A stretch of DNA of 62,620 nucleotides from an uncultured Oscillospiraceae bacterium (GTDB lineage Bacteria; Bacillota; Clostridia; Oscillospirales; Oscillospiraceae), in NCBI GenBank assembly GCA_947589225.1, contig CANQBC010000011.1:1-62620 (forward strand), written 5' to 3'. Both the position numbers and the translations under genes were made by a program. Below are positions 35,887 to 47,271 of the stretch, piece by piece. The notes below the pieces were generated by a model that saw nothing but the letters and a program-made list of their open reading frames with translations, was not told where the DNA came from and made no database searches. The number at the start of each line of letters is the position of its first letter. The stretch's first letter is position 1.

Positions 35887-36786
35887 TTATGCCAGGTTCT
35901 CGTCAATGAACTGAATAAGGGGCTTTCTCCTGAGCTCACCCGGGAAGGCGGTGCAGCTCTCCAACGATTCTGCCATCGATCGAGGGAGCGGCTTGGTGTC
36001 CGGCATAAGCTCGGACATAGCCGACACGTCCAGCTCATAGGTGTAGCCGGCAAAGGGGAAGTAGCTCCTCAGGGGAACGTCGCGGCTCACGTATTTAAAC
36101 TCCGGCGCCCGTCCGAAAGGTGCGTAACACAGCTCCACCCATTCGCTCGATGTCACAGTTCCGGGATCCCCGACATTGAACACCCGTCTCTCCGGACGTT
36201 TTTCAACGAGAACGGCCATGAACCTGCAAAGATCTTCCACATCAAAAAATTGCAGCTCCGGCCCGCCGCCCTCCGGCAGATAGAAGGGTCTCCCGGCGGC
36301 GGCGCATTCAAAAACGAAGGACTCACGGTACAGGTTGTTCAGCCTCCCGCACAGATAGGGCGGACGCAGGATATATCCTCCGGGGATGTTTTCCAATACA
36401 TACCTCTCCGCCCGGATCTTGTCCGTTCCGTAGCTGCCCCAAATGCTGTTGAGGCCCGTCTGGCTTCTTTCCACGAACGGCCGCGGTGTCGTCTCCGGGT
36501 ATACGGCGCTGGAGCTTATAAGGATATATGTTCCAAATTCCCCCAGCTCCCGGTGAAGCGTCTCCACGTCATTTCGCGTGTAGGCGGTTATATCCAGCAC
36601 CGCGTCAAAGTGACGGTGGCGCAGCCGGCCGGTGAGGGCGTGCCTGTCGGCGCGAATAAGCTCCACACCCGGCTCCTGGGGCCTCGTCCCGCGGTTCAGA
36701 ACCGCGACCGTATGGCCCAGCGCCCTGAAATATCCCGCCGCGAAGCGGCTTACAAACACCGTTCCTCCGGTTATCAGTATGTCCAT
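35887..36786 (-). CDS. NAD-dependent epimerase/dehydratase family protein
   Basis: The 299-residue protein is an extended short-chain dehydrogenase. The Rossmann motif MDILITGGTVFVSRF deviates from GxxGxxG (GGTVFVS). Downstream parts are VLDITAYTRNDVETL, ILISSSAVYPE, the catalytic-type YGTDKIRAE (YxxxK) and YILRPPYLCG. This resembles proteins that act on nucleotide sugars or bind RNA like CSP41. The substrate cannot be inferred. It is 2 bp from the nitrilase-family gene, so the two are coexpressed. Confidence 0.8.
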   Translation of the reverse strand: MDILITGGTVFVSRFAAGYFRALGHTVAVLNRGTRPQEPGVELIRADRHALTGRLRHRHFDAVLDITAYTRNDVETLHRELGEFGTYILISSSAVYPETTPRPFVERSQTGLNSIWGSYGTDKIRAERYVLENIPGGYILRPPYLCGRLNNLYRESFVFECAAAGRPFYLPEGGGPELQFFDVEDLCRFMAVLVEKRPERRVFNVGDPGTVTSSEWVELCYAPFGRAPEFKYVSRDVPLRSYFPFAGYTYELDVSAMSELMPDTKPLPRSMAESLESCTAFPGELRRKPLIQFIDENLA

Positions 36787-36788
36787 AT

Positions 36789-37667
36789 TCAGCTCCTCCT
36801 GTCGTTTCTGATAAAGGGTTCCCGAATATCCTTTTTCACGATGTCCCCGTACGCCTCCGGCCTTCTGTACGCGTTGCCGTGGACCTCGCGGGCGCGGTAG
36901 CCCCGCAGCGTGTCAAGGTCGAGGCGGGCGGAGTAGACTCCTTCCTCCTCCCCTGTCTCTAGGACGCGCATATCACGTGACCAGGGCAGTCCGGGCAGGT
37001 ATGCCACGCCGTCAAAGAGGGAGGAATGTCCGTTGCAGTCGGGAACGCCCGCGGGATAGTTGCAGGTGGCAATGGCAAGCATGTTCTCGTAGGCTCTCCC
37101 CCGAAGCTGGCTGAGGCGGTTAATCTCCATGGGGCAGGCGTTGGGTACGAGAATGAGCTCGGCGCCGCGAAGCATGAGGATCCGCGCGCTCTCGGGGAAC
37201 TCACGGTCATAGCAGATCATGGCGCCGATCCCGACCGTTCCTTTCGCGGTATCAAGGCCGCAGACGGTAAAGTCATCCCCCGGGGTAAGGCGGCGCTCAT
37301 CCCCGAAGTCGCAGGTATGTACTTTGGCGTAGTCCAATACGCGGCTGCCGTACCGGTCAAAGAGCGCGAAGGAATTACGCGGCGCGGGGTCAAAGCGTTC
37401 AAGGTATGTAACGCCAATGGCAATGCCAAGCTCCCGCGCGAGCTCGCCGAAAAAGCGCACAAATTCCCCGTCCCGCTCCACCGAAAGGGCACGCAGGGCG
37501 TCCATATCCTCCGGGATCGTGTAGCCGCAGCTCCACATCTCCGGGAACAGGGCAATGTCAGCCCCGCTCTCCGCCGCCCCGCGGCAATATTCCGCTCCCT
37601 TTCGAAGGTTCCCTTCAACCGTGCCCGTAGGGGCTATTTGAAGAAAAGATATGTCAAGCGACGTCAT
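36789..37667 (-). CDS. Carbon-nitrogen hydrolase (nitrilase superfamily)
   Basis: The 292-residue enzyme has the Glu-Lys-Cys triad of the family: ALFPEMWSCGY, LDYAKVHTCDFGDERRL, and GAMICYDREFPESARILMLR. Later VPNACPMEINRLSQLRGRAY and ENMLAIATCNYP complete the core fold. Members cut amide bonds in nitriles, amides, omega-amidates or carbamoylated amines. The substrate is unknown. It is first in a likely three-gene unit with the epimerase and GDPD genes. Confidence 0.88.
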   Translation of the reverse strand: MTSLDISFLQIAPTGTVEGNLRKGAEYCRGAAESGADIALFPEMWSCGYTIPEDMDALRALSVERDGEFVRFFGELARELGIAIGVTYLERFDPAPRNSFALFDRYGSRVLDYAKVHTCDFGDERRLTPGDDFTVCGLDTAKGTVGIGAMICYDREFPESARILMLRGAELILVPNACPMEINRLSQLRGRAYENMLAIATCNYPAGVPDCNGHSSLFDGVAYLPGLPWSRDMRVLETGEEEGVYSARLDLDTLRGYRAREVHGNAYRRPEAYGDIVKKDIREPFIRNDRRS

Positions 37668-37715
37668 GGTATCACCTCACGTATATTATATCACCGGCTT
37701 TACGCCCTTTCAAGT

Positions 37716-37742
37716 AAAAACCCGCCCTCAGGGGGCGGGTTT
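37716..37742 (-). terminator. Terminator of the large ABC transporter gene
   Basis: On the minus strand ACCCGCCC...GGGCGGGT is followed by TTTTTACTT, 11 bp after the stop codon. Confidence 0.85.
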
Positions 37743-37753
37743 TCAGGTGGATC

Positions 37754-40726
37754 TTACTCTGTTCTCAGGGCCTCCACGGGGTTTTTCTTGGCGGCCAGTC
37801 CCGACGGGACAAGGCCGGCGATGAAGGTGAGGAGCATGGAGATGGCCACGAGGATGGCCCCCGCTCCTGCGGGAAGGACGGCGGACAGGTCGCTCAGACC
37901 CGTCAGGTGGTGCAAAATGAGGTTGATGGGGATGATGATGAGGAGGGACGCCCCGATGCCGATGACGCCGGCTCCGAAGCCCACGATGAGGGTCTCGGCG
38001 TTGAACACCCGGGAGACGTCCCGCTTGGAGGCGCCGATGGCGCGCAGGATCCCGATCTCCTTTGTGCGCTCAAGGACGGAGATATAGGTGATAATGCCGA
38101 TCATGATGGAACTCACCACCAGGGAGATAGCGACAAAGGCGATGAGGACGTAGCTGACGGCGTTGATGATGGTGGTGACGGAGCTCATGAGCAAGGCCAC
38201 ATAGTCGGTGTATTCAATACGGTCATCCTCGGAAACGGTTTGGTTGTACTGGTCAATGAGGTTGGCGATGGTATCCTTATCCTCAAAGGAGGCGGCGTAC
38301 AGGGCCACGGTGCTGGGGGACTCCACCCGGGCGTAACCAAGCTTCTCCATGTTCTGGTCAAAGTTTGCGTCCGACACCGTGGGAGGCATGAACGCGTCAT
38401 AGAAAGTCACATACTGACTGTCGGTGAACTGGGCGGTCTCCATCATCACGGACAGCTGTTCCGCCGGGACGGACAAAAGCTGGGCGGTGACCTGCTGGGC
38501 GTAGGCCTCACTGACCGTCTGCCTTATCCCCTGCTCGGCCATGGCGAAAAGCTCCTCGTCGCTCATCTCGTTGAAGTAGCTCTCGATCTGGCTGGTGTCG
38601 GTGACGCCCATCTGCTCGGCATAGGAGCCGGTCATCATCTCCATCAGGCTCGCGCGGGTAAGACCGGCCATCTGCTGCTCCACCGTGGCGGACAGATAAT
38701 CCTCCGTGGGAATGGCGGACATTTGAACGAACAGCTCCGCCCGCTCGGCCTCGGGCAGACCCGCGAAGTATTCCCTGAAATCAGCAGCCTTTTGGGCGTC
38801 CTCAGGCTCTTTGTAGTCCGGCGTCCTAAAGGGCAGTCCGGTGAACACGTCCACCGTTTCGTCCTCAAGCTGGGTTTTCACGATTTCCTGCCTGCCGGTC
38901 TCCTCCATGGCGTAGAGGGTGAGGGCGGAGGTGTAACCGATCTGGCCGGAGACGCCGCCGTTACCGTCCTCCGTGGGGCGGACGATGCCCACCACCTTGA
39001 GGGGCACGCCAACGCTCTCGCTGTCGTAGAGGTAGTTCATGCCGGTCTCCGTGGCGGAAAGATCGACATACGTCTTTGTGACGGGATCCCACTGGTAATA
39101 TTCCGAGGGAAGAATAAATTTGAAGCTCGTGTTGCACAGCTCCTCATAGCTCCAGCTGAGGGTCTCCGCCTCCACGGGCTCGCCGTTCATCATGGCGCGC
39201 ATGGTCTCGTTCATATCCTCGGTGGAGATGAAGCCCAGGGAGTATAACATCAGGTCGGAGATCTCGTTCCGGCGGTCGACAAAAATGACGATCTCGTCGT
39301 AGTTTTCCGGCCACTTGCCGTATAAAAGCTCGTACTGCTCCTTTGTGGACTCCGCCACGCCGGTTCCGTCGGCCTCGGGAAGAAGCTCGTTCCACACGTT
39401 GAAGCGCTCGTACATCTGACCCATGTTGTCAAAGTACGCCGAATAATCGCCCCCGAACATGCCGGTCATGGCCTGCTGCATCATTGCCATGGCGTCGGAC
39501 TTCACCACGTTTCCGTCCTCGTCCTTTGTGTATACGTCAAATTTGAAGTCGTAGGAGTAGTGGACGGAGGCGACATCCATGATGCCGTTGCCGCCCTCGT
39601 CCAAAAACTTCTTAAAGGCGGTGAGGTTGTTTGTCTTTGTCTGGGCGTTCATCATGGAGCTGAGCATATCGTACATGACGGTGGCGGAGTAGACCCGGTC
39701 GGGATCCCGCTCTTCCTCCAGGGCCTCCTGCCGGGCGTTCATGAAGCCCAGGAGCATGGAGGACATATCCACGCTCTCGGCCTCAATGGTGATGGGATAG
39801 GAGGAGAGGGTGTCCTCCTGGACCTTGTCGATGTACGCCTGGAAACCGGCGGATACGGACAGGATGAGGGCGATACCGATGATGCCGATGGAGCCGGCAA
39901 AGGAGGTGAGGAAGGTTCTCCCCTTCTTGGTCATCAGGTTGTTGAGGGACAGGGAGAGCGCGGTGAAAAAGGACATAGACTTTTTCTTCTTCTCGATCCT
40001 CTGCTTGCGCTGCTCCTTCTTCGTCAGCGCCTGGGCCACGGCCTCGTCCTCATAGGGGTCGGAGTCGGAGGTGATCTTCCCGTCCAAAAGCCGGACGATG
40101 CGGGTGGAATATTTCTCCGCAAGCTCCGGGTTGTGGGTGACCATGATGACGAGCCTGTCCTTCGCTATCTCCTTCAGAAGCTCCATGACCTGCACCGAGG
40201 TCTCGGAGTCCAGCGCGCCGGTGGGCTCGTCGGCCAGAAGGATATCGGGGTTGTTGATGAGGGCGCGGGCGATGCTGACCCGCTGCATCTGGCCGCCGGA
40301 CATCTGGTTGGGTTTTTTATGAATGTGCTCCTCGAGGCCCACGGATTTGAGGGCCTCGATGGCCCTCCTGCGCCGCTCGGACTTGGAGACGCCGGAGAGC
40401 GTCAGCGCCAGCTCCACATTTGCCAGCACCGACTGGTGCGGAATGAGGTTGTAGCTCTGGAATACGAAGCCCACGGAGTGGTTGCGGTAGGTGTCCCAAT
40501 CCGAATCGTTATACTCCTTTGTGGATTTTCCGTTGATGATGAGGTCGCCCGTGGTGTACTGGTCAAGCCCCCCGATGATGTTGAGGAGCGTCGTCTTGCC
40601 GGAGCCCGACTGGCCCAGGACGGACACAAACTCGCTTTTGCGGAAGGAGATCGATATCCCGTCCAGCGCCCGCTGGGTGAGATCCCCCGTTATGTATGTC
40701 TTGGTTATATTGGAGAGTTTAAGCAT
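37754..40726 (-). CDS. ABC transporter, ATPase fused to FtsX-like permease
   Basis: The 990-residue protein joins a MacB/LolD-type ATPase (about 1-230: Walker [13 protein letters not shown], signature [15 protein letters not shown], Walker [14 protein letters not shown]) to an FtsX-like permease. The first membrane helix is near residue 270 ([20 protein letters not shown]). A large extracytoplasmic domain of about 550 residues follows, with many Met/Glu/Asp residues, and then three helices with the FtsX motif [20 protein letters not shown]. Such transporters move lipoproteins, peptides or drugs, or transmit force to the wall. The exact cargo is unknown. It is a single-gene unit; a TATAAT lies at 40771-40776 on this strand. 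Confidence 0.88.
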   Translation of the reverse strand: MLKLSNITKTYITGDLTQRALDGISISFRKSEFVSVLGQSGSGKTTLLNIIGGLDQYTTGDLIINGKSTKEYNDSDWDTYRNHSVGFVFQSYNLIPHQSVLANVELALTLSGVSKSERRRRAIEALKSVGLEEHIHKKPNQMSGGQMQRVSIARALINNPDILLADEPTGALDSETSVQVMELLKEIAKDRLVIMVTHNPELAEKYSTRIVRLLDGKITSDSDPYEDEAVAQALTKKEQRKQRIEKKKKSMSFFTALSLSLNNLMTKKGRTFLTSFAGSIGIIGIALILSVSAGFQAYIDKVQEDTLSSYPITIEAESVDMSSMLLGFMNARQEALEEERDPDRVYSATVMYDMLSSMMNAQTKTNNLTAFKKFLDEGGNGIMDVASVHYSYDFKFDVYTKDEDGNVVKSDAMAMMQQAMTGMFGGDYSAYFDNMGQMYERFNVWNELLPEADGTGVAESTKEQYELLYGKWPENYDEIVIFVDRRNEISDLMLYSLGFISTEDMNETMRAMMNGEPVEAETLSWSYEELCNTSFKFILPSEYYQWDPVTKTYVDLSATETGMNYLYDSESVGVPLKVVGIVRPTEDGNGGVSGQIGYTSALTLYAMEETGRQEIVKTQLEDETVDVFTGLPFRTPDYKEPEDAQKAADFREYFAGLPEAERAELFVQMSAIPTEDYLSATVEQQMAGLTRASLMEMMTGSYAEQMGVTDTSQIESYFNEMSDEELFAMAEQGIRQTVSEAYAQQVTAQLLSVPAEQLSVMMETAQFTDSQYVTFYDAFMPPTVSDANFDQNMEKLGYARVESPSTVALYAASFEDKDTIANLIDQYNQTVSEDDRIEYTDYVALLMSSVTTIINAVSYVLIAFVAISLVVSSIMIGIITYISVLERTKEIGILRAIGASKRDVSRVFNAETLIVGFGAGVIGIGASLLIIIPINLILHHLTGLSDLSAVLPAGAGAILVAISMLLTFIAGLVPSGLAAKKNPVEALRTE

Positions 40727-41042
40727 GGCACATCCCGTTCCGTAATTTTATAGAAATATACACTTCGTCTATTATACCCCCGCGCGGCGTGAAAGGGTTA
40801 ACAAACTTTAAATAAATTGTCGGGATAGTGTGGTGCGAAAGCACAAAAACGAGCAGCTTCGGGGACGTCATAAATAAGACACAAGCAGATCTGTTTCCGC
40901 AACGCCAACGGTTTTTATGCCCGCCCTTTGCCAAATATTGTTTTTACAGGCCGTCCCGCTCCCTCCGGTGGGTGGGATCGCGAAGAAGCAGCTTACCATC
41001 TTTTCCCGTGTCATGTCGGGGAACGCCGGATTGAAAATCAAA

Positions 41043-41069
41043 TATAATAACCGCAAAGCGGTTATTATA
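41043..41069. repeat. Perfect AT-rich hairpin
   Basis: TATAATAACCGC and GCGGTTATTATA form a 12-bp perfect inverted repeat with a 3-nt loop, about 70 bp ahead of the DUF2975 promoter -35. It may be a repressor site, or part of an upstream transcript. No T-run follows. Confidence 0.5.
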
Positions 41070-41137
41070 CCACGTCAGGCGCAAGCACTTTATTTCCGTT
41101 CCCCGATAATATTTTATTGTTTTTCGATAATTTTTTG

Positions 41138-41166
41138 TTGACATTCAGAAATTATGGTGGTAAACT
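41138..41166 (+). promoter_or_regulatory. Promoter of the DUF2975-HTH-DUF4173 cluster
   Basis: TTGACA (41138-41143) and TAAACT (41161-41166) are separated by 17 bp, 24 bp ahead of the ATG and overlapping the region before an AAAGGAG ribosome binding site. Confidence 0.75.
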
Positions 41167-41189
41167 ATCCCCGAAAGGAGTTGAAAAAC

Positions 41190-41690
41190 ATGGGACAAAA
41201 AGAATTATCCCTGCTCTTAAAGATCATTGTAATGGTGCTGGCGGTGTTCCTCGCCCTGACCCTGGGGTTTTTCCTGCCGCCTCTGGCGCGGGAGATCTTC
41301 CTGTTCCTGGCGGAGGATCTGCCGGAGGGCGCGGCGGGGGCGCTGGCGTACTATGGGATCCCCGGCGTCATTGTCCTGTCCTCCCTCCCCTGCTTTGCCT
41401 CCCTGTGGCTGGGCTGGAAAATTTTCAACGAGATCGGGCGCAACAACAGCTTCTGTCTTGAAAACGCCCGCCGCCTGCGAACCATCAGCCGCCTGGCGCT
41501 GGCCGACACGGCCCTCTATCTCGTCCTCTTCAGCGTCTTTTTCGCCATGGGGGCGGCCCACCCGTCGCTGACGCTCATCTACATCGTGGTCATCCTCTTC
41601 GGCGCGGCGGTGACCGTCTGCTGCGCCGCCCTCAGCCACCTGACCCGGAAGGCCGCTGACCTGAAGTCTGACAGCGACCTGACCATATGA
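41190..41690 (+). CDS. DUF2975 membrane protein
   Basis: The 166-residue protein has four hydrophobic helices: IIVMVLAVFLALTLGFFLPP, GIPGVIVLSSLPCFASLWLG, ALYLVLFSVFFAMGAAH and IYIVVILFGAAVTVCCAALS. A loop FNEIGRNNSFCLENARRLRT matches the conserved F-S-xxN-xxRLR segment of DUF2975. Members are commonly paired with a YozG-like Cro-type regulator, as here 9 bp downstream, and may control its activity. The start follows AAAGGAG; an ATG 12 codons earlier is rejected. Confidence 0.8.
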   Translation: MGQKELSLLLKIIVMVLAVFLALTLGFFLPPLAREIFLFLAEDLPEGAAGALAYYGIPGVIVLSSLPCFASLWLGWKIFNEIGRNNSFCLENARRLRTISRLALADTALYLVLFSVFFAMGAAHPSLTLIYIVVILFGAAVTVCCAALSHLTRKAADLKSDSDLTI

Positions 41691-41699
41691 GGTGACGGC

Positions 41700-41909
41700 A
41701 TGATCACTGTAAATCTTGACGTGATGCTGGCAAAGCGGAAGATGAGCCTGACGGAGCTGTCCGAAAAGGTTGACATAACCCTCGCCAATCTCTCCATTCT
41801 CAAGACGGGCAAGGCCAAAGCGGTGCGGTTCTCCACCCTGGACGCCCTCTGCCGGGCGCTCCAGTGCCAGCCAGGGGATATATTGGAGTTTACCGAGGAG
41901 AACGCGTGA
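41700..41909 (+). CDS. YozG-like Cro/CI-type transcriptional regulator
   Basis: The 69-residue protein is a single helix-turn-helix domain: MITVNLDVMLAKRKMSLTEL, then LSEKVDITLANLSILKTGKA and ALCRALQCQPGDILEF. This closely follows the YozG family, which typically sits beside DUF2975 genes. It probably regulates this operon. The stop overlaps the next gene's GTG. Confidence 0.85.
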   Translation: MITVNLDVMLAKRKMSLTELSEKVDITLANLSILKTGKAKAVRFSTLDALCRALQCQPGDILEFTEENA

Positions 41910-42247
41910 ACATGAAAACCTTTCTCTACTGGCTGGAAGTCTGCTCCCCCGGAGGGCTGGCGGTGCTGTGGGGCTATGTGGCCGTCTGCTGCGCGGGGTA
42001 TATCATCTGCGGATTCGCGCGGCGCGGGAGAGTGACGGGAAAATACGTCCTGGTGGTTCTCACGGGACTTTTGGCATCCATAGCCCTGTGCGCCCTATGC
42101 TGGGACGCGCTCTATTTTCGCACCGGCGAGTTCCGCTCAAGCTTCCCGGAGGGCTTTCTGCCGCTCTTTCTGCTCCCGGCGTATCTGGTGCTGGCACTGG
42201 GGGCCGTGCGGCTCGCGGTAACCCTATGGTGTCGGAACAGGCCATAG
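41906..42247 (+). CDS. Small three-helix membrane protein
   Basis: The 113-residue protein has three hydrophobic stretches: GGLAVLWGYVAVCCAGYIIC, YVLVVLTGLLASIALCALCW and FLPLFLLPAYLVLALGAVRL. The GTG at 41906 overlaps the preceding stop and is better spaced from GAGGAG than the ATG at 41912. No family was recognised. Its position between a YozG-like regulator and a DUF4173 protein suggests a role in the same membrane-associated unit. Confidence 0.6.
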   Translation: MNMKTFLYWLEVCSPGGLAVLWGYVAVCCAGYIICGFARRGRVTGKYVLVVLTGLLASIALCALCWDALYFRTGEFRSSFPEGFLPLFLLPAYLVLALGAVRLAVTLWCRNRP

Positions 42248-42278
42248 AGACCTGGCAAAACAAAAAGGAGGCGTTTTT

Positions 42279-43751
42279 ATGTCTGACGAACCCATTGGCG
42301 AATCGGAAAAGAAAGAACCCATTGAACAGCAAACTTCCACCCCGTCCACATCCCCCGCGCCCCTCCAGCCCACGGAAAGCCCGTCCCTCTCCCCCGCGCA
42401 GGGGAAGGAGCCTGTGCGGTTTGACGCCTTTGACTGGCTGGCGGTGGTGATGGGCGTGGCACTGGGGGCGCTGTGGTTCAGCGTCTTTGATCTTGAAAGC
42501 CTCATCAGCGTCCCCGGCCTTGGCACCACGGCGTTTGTGCTGGGGGCGCTGGCCACCGAGTGCGTCTATCTCCGGGGGAAGCCGCGGCCCACCCGCGCCG
42601 GGCTTTTCCTGACGGTCTGCACGGTGCTGCTGGCCGTGGCCTCGGGGCTTTTCCCGGACTGGTCGGTGCGGATGATCAACCTGGCGCTGCTCTCCTGCCT
42701 GACGCCGGCCTCGGCGCTGGCGCTGGCGGGGCGGGAGTTCCCGGCGCTGGAGGCGGCGGCGGTCCCGGAGACGGTGCGGCTCTTTGTCCCCAACCTCTTT
42801 CGGCATTTTCTTAAGCCCTTTCAGGCCGTGCGGCGGCGAGGGAAGGGCCGAAACACCGTCTGGATCGTTCTGCTGACGCTCCTTATCATGATCCCCGTCT
42901 TTGCCGTCGTCCTGTCGCTCCTGGCCGGGGCGGATCAGGTGTTTGAGGCGTTGCTGGGGGACGTGGGCAGGTTTTTCTCCCAAACCCTCTGGCGGGGCCG
43001 ATTTCTTTGGCGGTGGATCAAGATCGCCGTCTTTGGCCTCATGCTCTTCTCCTTCCTCTACTCCCTGGCCCGGCCAAACCCGGAGCGGGAAAAGGCGCCC
43101 AGAGGCGAGGCCGCGTCCCTCCCCTGTCTGCCCTACATCGCGGGACTTGCGGCGTTCGACCTCATTTACGCGGTCTTTGCCGTTATCCAGTTCGTGTTCC
43201 TCTTCGGCGGGGCGGAGACAGCCGCCATGCAGGGCGGCTACGCCCAGTACGCGCGGCAGGGCTTTTTCCAGCTGGCGGCTGTGGCAGGGATCAACCTGTG
43301 CGCCGCGCTGGCGTGCGCCGCGCCCTCGGGGAAGGGCAAAAAGGCCGTGAACGCGCTGGTCTATGTGCTCATCGGCCTTACCGCCGTGATCCTCGTCTCC
43401 GCGCTCTACCGCATGTGCCTCTATATCGGCGTATACGGGCTGAGCCTGCTGCGGTGCGGGACGCTCCTCATCATGGCGTGGATCGCCGTGGCCCTGGCGG
43501 CGGTGACGGTTCGGACGGCAAGACCCGGCTTTAAGGTATTCCCCGTATTCGTCTGCGCTTTCCTGGTTCTGTGGCTGGCGTTGAATTACAGCAACATCGA
43601 CGCGGTGATTGCCCGGTATAACGAGGCCGCGTACAGGCGCGGGGACATCGAGGAGTTTGACCGGGACTACGTCCGCGGCCTGGGGCCGGACACGGCGCAG
43701 AACGACTCCGCCCAATGGCCGGACAAGGTGCTGTTCCCCCAGGAGTGGTGA
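42279..43751 (+). CDS. DUF4173-like polytopic membrane protein
   Basis: The 490-residue protein has a Pro/Ser/Thr-rich N-terminal tail of about 45 residues and then about 12 membrane helices. Recognisable parts are FDWLAVVMGVALGALWFSVF, TVWIVLLTLLIMIPVFAVVL, the ARPNPEREKAPRGE loop and AFDLIYAVFAVIQFVFLFGG, with a YARQGFFQLAAVAGIN segment typical of DUF4173. The soluble tail (NYSNIDAVIARYNEAAYRRG) carries the family N-hydrophobic signature. Function is unknown. It is preceded by AAAGGAGG and ends an apparent four-gene unit. Confidence 0.75.
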   Translation: MSDEPIGESEKKEPIEQQTSTPSTSPAPLQPTESPSLSPAQGKEPVRFDAFDWLAVVMGVALGALWFSVFDLESLISVPGLGTTAFVLGALATECVYLRGKPRPTRAGLFLTVCTVLLAVASGLFPDWSVRMINLALLSCLTPASALALAGREFPALEAAAVPETVRLFVPNLFRHFLKPFQAVRRRGKGRNTVWIVLLTLLIMIPVFAVVLSLLAGADQVFEALLGDVGRFFSQTLWRGRFLWRWIKIAVFGLMLFSFLYSLARPNPEREKAPRGEAASLPCLPYIAGLAAFDLIYAVFAVIQFVFLFGGAETAAMQGGYAQYARQGFFQLAAVAGINLCAALACAAPSGKGKKAVNALVYVLIGLTAVILVSALYRMCLYIGVYGLSLLRCGTLLIMAWIAVALAAVTVRTARPGFKVFPVFVCAFLVLWLALNYSNIDAVIARYNEAAYRRGDIEEFDRDYVRGLGPDTAQNDSAQWPDKVLFPQEW

Positions 43752-43837
43752 GACTTTCGCAAACAGACAGACCTTCCGCAAAAAAGCTCAAATTGAGTAT
43801 TTTTTCCGATGGCACGTACGACGGAAAAAATCCCTTT

Positions 43838-43977
43838 TGTTTTGCGGAGTGTGCGGCCCCAAGGGGGCCGTGCGCGGAGCAAAACGGCAGGGAAATTCCG
43901 CGTGAATTTCGCAAAATTCACGCGGAGTTTCCCGCACGTTCCTCTTTGTCGGAAAAGGCCAACGGCCTTTTTCGACA
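43838..43977. repeat. Stacked palindromic repeats between DUF4173 and dnaJ
   Basis: Three hairpins are packed here. The first (43838-43884) has inner core CGGAGTGTGCGGCCCC...GGGGGCCGTGCGCG inside an outer TTTTGC/GCAAAA stem. The second (about 43897-43926) pairs CCGCGTGAATT with AATTCACGCGG. The third (about 43952-43977) is CGGAAAAAGGCC-like around the loop CAAC. The first core recurs at 47394-47426. Confidence 0.6.
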
Positions 43978-43982
43978 GGTTG

Positions 43983-44013
43983 AAAGCTCCCGTGTACGGT
44001 ACACGGGAGCTTT
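43983..44013. terminator. Bidirectional terminator between DUF4173 and dnaJ
   Basis: A perfect 15-bp inverted repeat (AAAGCTCCCGTGTAC / GTACACGGGAGCTTT) is flanked by T-rich tails on both strands and lies 14 bp beyond the dnaJ stop. Confidence 0.8.
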
Positions 44014-44027
44014 TGACTGTGTAGGGT

Positions 44028-45155
44028 TTATTTCTTCTTGCCGAATTTTCTCGGCCTTCCGGCGCCGCCGCCCAGCGTGGCGTCCAGCTTGCGGACAAGC
44101 TCGCGCTGTTCCGCGCTCAGATTTTTGGGAATAGTCACCGCCACGGTGGCATACTGGTCGCCCCTGCCGGAGGCGTGATAGTACGGTATGCCCTTGCCGC
44201 GCAGACGGAAGGTATCGCCGTGCTGGGTTCCCTCGGGAATGGTGAATTTCACATTGCCGTCCAGGGTCGGAACCTCGATCTCCGCGCCGAGGATCGCCTG
44301 GGTGACGGAAATGGGGATCTCGCACAGGACGCTCGTGCCATCCCGCTCGAAAAATTCGTGGGGACGTATGGAGACGGTGAGCAGTACATCGCCCGCCGGG
44401 CCGCCGTTATATCCCGCGTTGCCCTGTCCTCTCAGGCGGACGGTCATGTTGTTCTGTATGCCGGCGTCTATATGAACATTTACGCTTCTCTGGCGGCGGA
44501 CTTTCCCCTGTCCCTTGCACTTGGGGCAGGGCTCTTTAATGATCTTCCCCTTCCCGCGACATCTGGGGCACTCGGACTGCACCTGTGTCATGCCGAATAT
44601 GCCGCGCTGTGTGGTGACGGTATAGCCGGAGCCGTGGCAGTCGGGGCAGGTCTCCGCGGAGGAGCCCTTGGCGCAGCCTGAACCGCCGCACTCGTCGCAC
44701 AGCTCGATGTGGCTGACATTCAGGGTCTTGTCACAGCCGAAAGCCGCCTCCTCAAAGCTCAGGGAGACGCCTATGCTTATGTCCTCCCCCGGTCTGGGGC
44801 CGTTTTTTGCGCGGCGGCCTCCGCCGCCAAAGCCGAACATATTGAAAAGGTCGTCCAGTCCCCCGAAACCCGAGAAGTCGAAGCCCCCGCCATACGCGCC
44901 CCCGTTCTGGGCGGCGTAGCTGGGATCCACGCCGGCGAAGCCGAACTGGTCATACTTGGCCCTCTTCTCCTTGTCGGACAGGATCTCGTATGCCTCGCCG
45001 GCCTCCTTCATCCGGCGCTCGCACTCCTTGTCGCCGGGGTGCAGGTCGGGGTGGTTGTCCTTAGCGATCTTGTAAAACGCCTTCTTGAGCTCCGCGTCCG
45101 TGGCCGTCTTGGGAACGCCCAGAACCTCATAGTAATCACGCTTTTCGTCTGCCAT
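44028..45155 (-). CDS. dnaJ: Chaperone protein DnaJ
   Basis: The 375-residue co-chaperone stimulates DnaK ATPase. It has the J domain (YYEVLGVPKTATDAELKKAF and the HPD in DNHPDLHPG), a Gly/Phe-rich linker (about 75-120), four zinc-binding repeats (CDECGGSG, CPDCHGSG, CPRCRGKG, CPKCKGQG) and the substrate-binding C-domain (GNAGYNGGPAGDVLLTVSIR). The length is normal for type I DnaJ. It is last in hrcA-grpE-dnaK-dnaJ, 253 bp after dnaK with a terminator-like palindrome between, so expression may be partly uncoupled. Confidence 0.97.
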   Translation of the reverse strand: MADEKRDYYEVLGVPKTATDAELKKAFYKIAKDNHPDLHPGDKECERRMKEAGEAYEILSDKEKRAKYDQFGFAGVDPSYAAQNGGAYGGGFDFSGFGGLDDLFNMFGFGGGGRRAKNGPRPGEDISIGVSLSFEEAAFGCDKTLNVSHIELCDECGGSGCAKGSSAETCPDCHGSGYTVTTQRGIFGMTQVQSECPRCRGKGKIIKEPCPKCKGQGKVRRQRSVNVHIDAGIQNNMTVRLRGQGNAGYNGGPAGDVLLTVSIRPHEFFERDGTSVLCEIPISVTQAILGAEIEVPTLDGNVKFTIPEGTQHGDTFRLRGKGIPYYHASGRGDQYATVAVTIPKNLSAEQRELVRKLDATLGGGAGRPRKFGKKK

Positions 45156-45198
45156 GTCGTCGCGGAAGCCGCTTCCCTCGCCGCGCCGCTTGCGGTGC

Positions 45199-45369
45199 GG
45201 CTCAGGCGCTGACTTCGCTCCTCCTTTCCGTCCCGAACCCGCTGCGGGAGCTGGGCCGGTAAATCACAAGGTGGCGGAGCCGCCGGGGCGGCTCTCGTCG
45301 TCGCTGAACCCGCTTTACCTCGCCCTCCCTTGTGGTCGGGCTCAGGCGCGGGCTTCGCTCCTCCTCTCC
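45199..45369. repeat. Imperfect 31-bp direct repeat between dnaK and dnaJ
   Basis: Two copies begin at 45199 and 45339 (GGCTCAGGCGC..., ending TTCGCTCCTCCTYTCC) with about three mismatches, plus a GAACCCGCT motif near each. The intervening GC-rich DNA encodes nothing recognisable. Confidence 0.55.
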
Positions 45370-45393
45370 CCACGCGATCATGATCGCGTGGGG
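45368..45393 (-). terminator. 26-bp perfect palindrome after dnaK
   Basis: CCCCACGCGATCA / TGATCGCGTGGGG is a 13-bp perfect palindrome 15 bp beyond the dnaK stop. It could attenuate transcription into dnaJ or protect the dnaK 3' end. There is no strong T-run. Confidence 0.6.
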
Positions 45394-45408
45394 ACCCTGC
45401 TTGGAATT

Positions 45409-47271
<1,863 letters not shown>

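Larger units (their letters stand above)
40727..41189. other. 463-bp gene-free divergent region
   Basis: This lies between the ABC transporter and the DUF2975 gene. It holds the presumed transporter promoter (TATAAT at 40771-40776, minus strand), a perfect 12-bp hairpin at 41043-41069, and the DUF2975 promoter (41138-41166). Short open frames at 40868-41056 and 40944-41144 show no family features. Confidence 0.5.

Noticed and set aside
42060-43781. 573-codon minus-strand open frame opposite the DUF4173 gene
   Set aside because: Composition is Arg/Gly/Gln/His-rich, as expected for antisense of a hydrophobic GC-rich gene; no family features.
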